In this document: piece by piece, positions 57,220 to 64,000 of the stretch
Numbering within the stretch: position 1 is the first letter of the stretch
Layout: each line of letters opens with the position of its first letter
Assembly: GCA_030180135.1 (NCBI GenBank)
Contig: CM058238.1
Span: 3,854,461-3,918,460, forward strand
Length of the DNA stretch: 64,000 nt
Direction of reading: 5' to 3'
Source of the DNA: Orychophragmus violaceus
Taxonomy: Eukaryota; Streptophyta; Magnoliopsida; Brassicales; Brassicaceae
Program-made: the position numbers and the translations under genes
The notes under the pieces: model-generated
What the model was told of the DNA's origin: nothing
The model's database searches: none
What the model saw: the letters and a program-made list of their open reading frames with translations, nothing else

Positions 57220-58101
57220 CGAATTCTCTCTCGTTGAGAGAGAGAGAGTTTCTCTCCGCCGCACCACCTTCTTCCCGGAATCTGATCTTTTAGAAGGTTG
57301 GTGATTGTCGGAGTCGGGGTTTTTTTCTGATCTCTCTCCTTTACTTCATCTTCTTTATTTTCATGAGAGAAATCTTTTTTCCCCTTCTCGTTCGTTTCCG
57401 ATTAAGCTGCATGTTCATCGTTATGTTCTCTTTCTCTTGATCGGTTGTTTTGGGTGAGTTTCTGTACATCGCTAGTTCCCAATAATCACAGGTATTGTCT
57501 TCTATGGCGGGCCCAACTCTTTTCCGATATCGGATATCTCCGGGTTTCTCCGGATTTCTCCCGCTTTCGCGGGTTTGATCTTCCTTCCCCTCTCTTTCTT
57601 CGCCGTCCGACCCTTGATTTCTCTCTTCTCTGCTTAATTTCCTCCGATTTGGCTGGATTAATATCGTCCTTGTGCCACTGCTTCAGAGGGTAAGCGCTAG
57701 GTGGATTCTGTTAGGTCTCTTGACCTGTCGGCAAGGGCGCCTCCATGTCTCTGGTGGTTTTCCGGTAGGGTTGTTGTAGCTGGATTTCTTTTGTTGCAGG
57801 GGTTTCGTGATGGTGGCTTTGGAAAGCTTAGATCGTCGGGTGGTCCATGGCAGATACGGTGACTGGTCCGGCGAAGTCTGCTGTCGTTTTTCTCGACGAT
57901 GGCATGCTGTCTCCGGCGGTGCTCAATGGATGACGTGTGGGCGGCTGCATGAAGCTTTCTTCCGGGAGTGACGCGTGGCGTCTCTATCTCCTCTCTTGGG
58001 CTTCTTCGCTTGGTGTTATTCAATTTTACTGTATATGGGCTTCGGCCCACTTGTAACAAACGGCCTTGATCCATGAATATACTGCTTGTTGACAAAAAAA
58101 A
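57220..58101 (+). mobile_element. Sadhu-like non-autonomous retroposon, copy 1
   Basis: About 880 bp, CT-rich start, GC-richer body without coding capacity, ending GTTGACAAAAAAAAA. It aligns in order with 60600-61480: CTTCCCGGAATC, TGGATTAATATCG, GGTGGATTCTG, GGCGCCTCCAT, GCCCACTTGTAA. Size, A-tail and lack of ORF fit Sadhu retroposons of Brassicaceae (moved by LINE machinery). No convincing target duplication. Confidence 0.7.
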
Positions 58102-59400
58102 AGTGAGGATAAATGTTTAGGTAAGTATATTAAAAAGTATGAAACCGAATGTATAACCAAAACGTTTTAATGACTCACTTTGGCCAAAACCCTAACGAGA
58201 GGCCACGACCCCATTGCATTTTCAAACAAAAAACACCCATGACGAGGATTATCGCATAATTCTAATGTATTCTCTCTTTCTCTTTCTCTTTCTTTTTCGT
58301 TTCTTTTATTTGTGAACCTGGCTTCTACAGGTCTACGTTTGAGTATGAACGACAATCTCTGATCACGGTATATGTTATTATATCATGTACACAATACACA
58401 CTTAATGTTTTCGTGATTGACCATCAACATTATGTCAAAATATCACTGCGCGACACATTATTTCTAGCATGTTTTAATAATTTGTATCAATGTTTATATA
58501 GTGATGATGATATATGTAATTAGAGATCAAAATAGCTTTTAAACAGAAGTGATTGACAAAAATATAATAATGGCTCTGATCAGTAAGTATTGTGACGGTA
58601 GACTATTACTGTAAACTTTGACTGCAAAATTATAACTGTTATTTTTATTAATTTTAAAATGTGATTCTTAACAAAAACTATAGAAACTATAACTGTTATT
58701 TATATATAAATGATGCTATGATAATACAGTCAATAAAATTTGATTGGATAAGTAATTATTGTCAACTGTAAAAGCTAGTAAAGTCTCTGCAGTATAAACG
58801 CCAGTCAGTGCCCATATCATATAAATATCTATCACCAAATGTAACGTTTTGAAGAATTACACGTCAAATTGTCCATATATATCAGAGCGTGCCAACAATC
58901 CATAATTCCATATGATGGTAAACGGACACGATAATCCCCAATCCTTATTGTCGTGTCGTGTGTCCGCTGCTCATACATATCGATGGACCGAGCGTATCAA
59001 CGTTCACTCCCCTTTCATGTCTCTGGTCGGTCGCATTTGAACCTATCAAGAAAAAGAAGATGTTCTTATCTCGATGTATTGCGTTCAGTTAACTGCTACA
59101 AATAGGAATTTTCTAGTTTCCATAACTGGTACGCACTTTCCATAATTAGTCTTTCAAGGCTTCGAGCTTGTATTGACTCGAGCAGGTGAAGTAAGAATTA
59201 TTCTTTTTATTTTATTTTACAGTTAGTCAAACGAATTAAAATTTACAAAATTGTGCTAAGATCTGAAAGATTAAAAATAAGATATATATATATACTATAT
59301 ATTATATACGATAATATATATACTATAAATTTAAAATACGAAAATGTAAAACGTAAAAACACCAACATGGACCCAATTTCGTTGCAGTCATAATATGAAA
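58102..59400. other. AT-rich intergenic, nothing recognised
   Basis: No supported gene or element end. Confidence 0.4.
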
Positions 59401-59678
59401 CTAGATTTTGACCCGCACTTAGAAAGTGCGGGTTTAATTTTCTTTACAAATTTTACTTTTTATTCATTTTGTTAATAGTAGTTTAGATTTTTAATTATAT
59501 AATCTAATTTTGATTATAATTGTTTAATCAACATTATAAACAGTGAGTTAGCAATTTAGTTTTTTTTAAATGAATTATGTGTTATTTGGAGGAGATATAT
59601 CGTAAGGATTAAGAGATTAAAATAACGATTTCGCATTATATATTTTAATCTGTGTTGTATCGTAAGATCATAGTTTGG

Positions 59679-59721
<43 letters not shown>

Positions 59722-60454
59722 ACAACTATTGTAAAAGTTATGTGGTATATGTTTAATTTTTATTTTATTTATCTAAAATATTATTTTATAAAATACATGT
59801 TGTAGTCGTATATATAATTTGCAAATTTGATGGAACTATCCGTTAAAAACTTCATCTAAACATAAAACATAATTTGTCGCTTCAAATATTTGAATAATAT
59901 AAGTATGAAATCGTTTTAATATTTTATTAATTTTAAAATATATCAGCTGAAATTATTTACTATATGCGAATTTTTGTTTAGAAAATTTATAATCGAGATT
60001 GGCTAATTAATTTTTCAACCCGTTTAATTAATTAAATATTTTTCAGTTTGATGGAAAAACCTGCTAAAAAGTACAATCATAAAAACATCAATCGTAATAT
60101 GTGTATATATATATATATTTGAAACAAAATAAAAATATATTATAAATATATTTTGAATTAAATCATAAATTAGAGAATCTTAATTTATATATAATAGTTG
60201 ATGTATAAATTATTCATTATATTTATCAATAATTTGTTTTGATTTTAATTAATTAGGAAAGTGGGATCCATTAGATTTTGGTTGTTTGGCTACATGTTTA
60301 ATAATTGTCTTGTTTGGAAACATGGATTGTAGAGATAATGTTATATTCCCTAATTACCCTTAATGAAGGTTACAAATCCTAATAATACCAAGGGCAAATT
60401 TCTGGAACAACATTTATGTACCATGGCCAAACTCTAATTTTTTAATAGTATTGA
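59401..60454 (-). mobile_element. Non-autonomous Helitron
   Basis: Minus strand starts TCAATACTATTAAAAAATTA (60454) and ends at CTAG (59401) behind hairpin ACCCGCACTTAGAAAGTGCGGGT (59411-59433). Host A precedes and T follows. Body homologous to 3346-4373 and 9802-10890. Confidence 0.9.
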
Positions 60455-60599
60455 TACATAAAAATGGTATGAAGATGTTAGCTTAGTTTCTATTAAAAAG
60501 AAAAAAAAGATGTTAGCATAATAAGTCTGGGAAATGACCAAAAGAAAAATCAGTAAACATGGTAGAATAACACTCCATCAACCTAAAGGGCGGTAGGTA

Positions 60600-61480
60600 A
60601 AAATCAGATGTCAAAAAAAAAGCTGCTCTCTCTCTAGTTTCTAGAGAGAGGTTTTCTCTCTTCTCCGATGTGGTCACCGCCTCTTCTCTTCCCGGAATCC
60701 GATCTTTCAGAGGAGAGGTTCACGATCTTCGGTATCAAGCGACTTTTGGTTTTGTTTGTTTATACTTCCCGTTTTTCGATCGGATTCTCGTTCGATTGAG
60801 ATCGGATTTCGTTGTAATAAGGTTTTGGCCTACGGGCCTCGCTCCCATCTGAGCTTTTCCGACTCTCGTCGGACGTTTTGTTTTCAATTGTCGCGAGATT
60901 GACTTTCTATGGCTGCTGACTTCTCCGATTTTTCGGATTTAGCCGGATTTTCCGGTTCTTCGTTCCTGGTCGCGCTTCTCCTCTCTTCTTCGCCATCTTC
61001 TCTCTGCTTTTCCTAGCCCTTTTCCGGCTCCTCCGCTTGCTTGGATTAATATCGCTGACGTGCTGCCGCGCTTGAGGAAGCGCTTTCGGTGGATTCTGCT
61101 AGGTTTTCTAAACCTACGGCGTTGGCGCCTCCATAGCCTCGGATGTCTCCGGCGAGGATTGCAGTGGCCGCTGTTTCTTTGCATGCAGGTGAGTTCCGGT
61201 GGTTTTCTGGGAAGCTTCGATCTCCAAGTGGTCTCCGGTAGAGGCTGTAAATCGGTCCGGTGAGCTCTGGCGTCGCTTTCCTCCGCGTTCGTCAGCTTGC
61301 TCTCGACGGTGCGTCAGATGGACAACACGTGGTGCATGCTCTCTCCGCTCGTGTCGACACGTGGCATGAGGTGGCGTGTTTTTGTCGCGTTTTGTTTCGG
61401 ATATGTTTTCAGTTTTTGGGCCTTAGCCCACTTGTAATACCGCGGCCCATAAATATAATTTCGTTGACGACAAAAAAAAA
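60600..61480 (+). mobile_element. Sadhu-like retroposon, copy 2, with target duplication
   Basis: An 881-bp element ending GACGACAAAAAAAAA. The 14-bp sequence AAGGGCGGTAGGTA flanks it on both sides (60586-60599 and 61481-61494). A long target duplication plus a 3' A-run shows target-primed reverse transcription. Open frames inside (for example near 61060-61263) are short and not shared in frame with copy 1. Confidence 0.85.
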
Positions 61481-61494
61481 AAGGGCGGTAGGTA

Positions 61495-62565
61495 TTTGTT
61501 TAAAAAACAAGAGGTGTGTAGATATCTGTTTATATACTATATTAATTTTTTTTTTCTTATAGACTATATTAGAAATTGAATGTTGAAGATATTTGAGGTT
61601 CTTGGGTAAAAGAAAAAGATATTTGAGGTTCAATAAAGTAGAAGTATAGGATACGAAATGGTGTAGATTATTAAATAGTACGACATCAAAGCCCTAATCA
61701 CGTGCCTTAATTGCTGGACCTTCCTTTTTTCTTCTTAAAATAATTATTTTTATTTGCTTCGTTTTTTACAGAGGAAACCCGCCTCCTCATCTGGCGGGTT
61801 GTTCCCCACAAGCATTTTCTATTCGTTTCTCGATCACTCAACTTCTTCAGAATTAATATTATAACTTCGTAATTCTAATTAAAGTTTTCGATTTTATATA
61901 TAGTTGTGGATGGGTTAAAGAAATAAATAAATATTTATGTCTATGCAAGAAAATGTATTTTAACCGGCCCAATGTAATTTTACCGGGGACTTGACCGTTT
62001 TCTTTTGACCCAAAAGGTATTAGCTAGTATTTGATCTTTTTTAATTCTCACTTGGCATCCTACTCTATTATTTACCTCTTGAACTTTAATATACCCTATT
62101 ATCTCCATTTCATAGATGTAAGATATGAGTCATATGACTCGTGTGAGGCTTTTATATAAATAAAAACTGCGTTTGTACAATGTTTTAGATAGCATACACG
62201 AAATTCACAATGTAAACATTTTGTAACAAACAGAAATAAGAGTTTGGAATAATGGAATCTATGTTTTGTTTAGGAAAAAAAAAACAGAGATAAGAGAACC
62301 TGAATTTGAAATATTAGTTAAACAGGGCTAGAGTAATGTAGCCAGAGTAAAAAAAGTTAAGAAAAACCCGACCCGTAAGAGTAAAATCCGGTTGGGTGGG
62401 TTGGCCAAGAGTTGGGCATGAGAGAAGAAAGGGTTACAATGCATGTACGACAAGTGGAAACAGCTAATGGTTTAATTTGGTTTGGAGTAAATGGGGTAAT
62501 TTGGTAAATTCGAAATTATACCCTAATCTTTTGCGACACAAAATTTCTTTCCTGCAATGCAATAA
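61495..62565. other. AT-rich intergenic, nothing recognised
   Basis: No supported gene. Confidence 0.4.
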
Positions 62566-62831
62566 GACCATCTCCAACTCTTTTAAAAAAGGACTGTATT
62601 TTATACTCCAAAATTCTATTTTATAATAAATCTTCTCTAATAAAACTATATTTTACATTTCAAAATAGAATTAAAAATAGGAGTATTCTAAATATAACAT
62701 AACACATCATTTTTAATTTACCACTTTATTTTTTTTACTCCAAAATAGAGTAAGATTTGAGTAAAACTCAACTCTATTTTGGAATAACTCCATTTTAAAA
62801 TAAAAAATAGAATAATACATTGGATATGCTC
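62566..62831. mobile_element. PIF/Harbinger-type MITE
   Basis: A 266-bp element with ends GACCATCTCCAACTC and the complement of GAGCATATCCAATG, flanked by TAA (62563-62565, 62832-62834). Internal AT-rich inverted blocks of TATTTTGGA/TCCAAAATA type. Same terminal style as the gene-carrying element at 11084-12741. Confidence 0.8.
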
Positions 62832-62834
62832 TAA

Positions 62835-64000
62835 GACTTAGCACTAGACGTTTGTAATTGTGATTTTTAATAGTAATTACGGTCAAGACGGATTAATCCA
62901 TAAATTGTATATATCTTTTTATTTGTTTTTTTATACTTTTTAGTTCGCATTAATTTTTCTAAAAATGTTGTGGATCAAATGTGATTCATTTTTGTGAACA
63001 AAAAATATGATACGCAACGTATTATGTCAATACAAAAAATAAACTGATTTAATCCACATAAATTTGGTTCGCTTTGACCGCTACTAGCATTCAAAGCACG
63101 TACTCGAAATTGAATTTATATTTGATCTTAAAAATCTTATGACGAATTTAACCGAATCTAAAAAAAATATTCTAATGGAGTTTAAGTCTAAATATTCTAT
63201 AAAGTGTGTAAACATGAATCCGAATAAATATATAAAATAGTCAAAAATTTATCTAATTTTATATAACTTTATTATTTTTAAGTATTTTTGATTGTTTGAA
63301 TAGTTTTTATCACTTTTTTGTTAGATAGATGTTTTTGAATATTTTCAAGCGCGTTTAGATAATTTGGATATATTTTATGAGAATTCTGAAAAATTATAAC
63401 TATAAATCCACAAATCTAAAAACTCAAAGAACATAACCAAATCCAAATGAATATCCAAATGTCATATTTTATTTACGATGGTGTTTTTTTCAAGGGTTGC
63501 AAAAAAAAATCAACTATTATAAGATTACAATGATGATGTTAAATATGATGTGGCAAAATTGGTATTATATTTTTTTAAAAATCTGAATTTTTGATGAATA
63601 AACATAAATCATTTTCATAACAAAACATAAACATAAACATTTTAGAAAAAATTGCATTGTATTATCACTATTGCTCATAAAGATTATTATAGTTCTTGAG
63701 ATCAAGATGATATGTAGAAAAATATATAAACATATTTCTCTAAATATAAACCAATAAAATAAGAATTGTAGCATTTGTAAATCAATATATAGTTTTATTT
63801 TACTGATTTCACTATTGGATATTATAAATCAAAAAGCTTTGTATAGTTATTGTGTTAAGATGAATTGACGATCGAAGAAGATCAATAGAGCACACACGGC
63901 AATCAAATTTTTTTAGAACATCATCTGGTTACATCATTAAGAAAAACATACACTAACACGTTTGGATTTAGATTTCAACTAAAATAAATAATAGCACTAT
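62835..64000. other. AT-rich intergenic to window end
   Basis: Very AT-rich; no gene, RNA or element boundary that I can support. Confidence 0.4.

Noticed and set aside
57445..58095. Frames of 82 and 132 codons
   Set aside because: Inside a Sadhu-like non-coding retroposon and not shared in frame with its sister copy.
1..64000. CRISPR array, operons, bacterial-type defence or secondary-metabolite cluster
   Set aside because: No regular spacer arrays or polycistronic layout; all real genes are individual plant genes in conserved Brassicaceae order.

Overview
This is a plant nuclear window from a Brassicaceae genome. It shows GT-AG introns, AT-rich intergenic DNA, a nuclear tRNA-Ser gene, plant-only protein families and a heavy load of Helitron and MITE insertions. 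The gene order MATE (broken) - AGP4 - CYCD4;2 - GRF6 - [extra gene] - HAD hydrolase - KAC1 - PAS2 - MSL2 - NET2C matches, from memory, Arabidopsis thaliana chromosome 5 around AT5G10420-AT5G10500. The species cannot be named from the sequence alone.

Layout. 1-5900 is decayed: an NYN-domain remnant (1.6-1.9 kb), an unrecognised C-terminal fragment (3.0-3.3 kb), a complete non-autonomous Helitron (3.35-4.37 kb), a frameshifted MATE transporter pseudogene (4.4-5.0 kb) and a hAT MITE with a perfect 8-bp target duplication. AGP4 follows (5.9-6.3 kb, minus). 6.5-13.1 kb is an insertion-rich tract. In it a ~400-bp segment is present twice: one copy carries two abutting Helitrons, the other a 1.66-kb DNA transposon that has picked up exons of an RCC1-repeat gene, so each copy is the empty site for the other. 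CYCD4;2 (13.2-14.9 kb) and the 14-3-3 gene GRF6 (16.2-17.6 kb) are intact on the minus strand.

21.15-26.45 kb holds an intact 21-exon gene (988 codons plus stop) for a large uncharacterised plant protein of the AT5G65440/AT4G24610 type. In A. thaliana AT5G65440 lies beside GRF8, the paralogue of GRF6, so this looks like the homoeologue that A. thaliana lost. Then come tRNA-Ser(GCU), a class IIA HAD hydrolase, KAC1 (23 exons, chloroplast movement kinesin), PAS2 (very-long-chain 3-hydroxyacyl-CoA dehydratase, with two Helitrons and a fold-back MITE in its introns), a ~6-kb insertion carrying Helitron RPA-like and captured R2R3-MYB exons, MSL2 (plastid mechanosensitive channel) and, divergently, NET2C (actin-binding). 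53.6-64.0 kb has no gene that I can support. It holds two Sadhu-like retroposons (one with a 14-bp target duplication), another Helitron and a PIF/Harbinger-type MITE.

The genes are ordinary single plant transcription units, not an operon or one pathway. Three (GRF6, KAC1, the extra gene) belong to an ancient whole-genome duplicate block. I found no novel multi-gene system. The strongest unusual signals are the differentially retained gene, the reciprocal empty-site pair with gene capture, and the Helitron cargo between PAS2 and MSL2.
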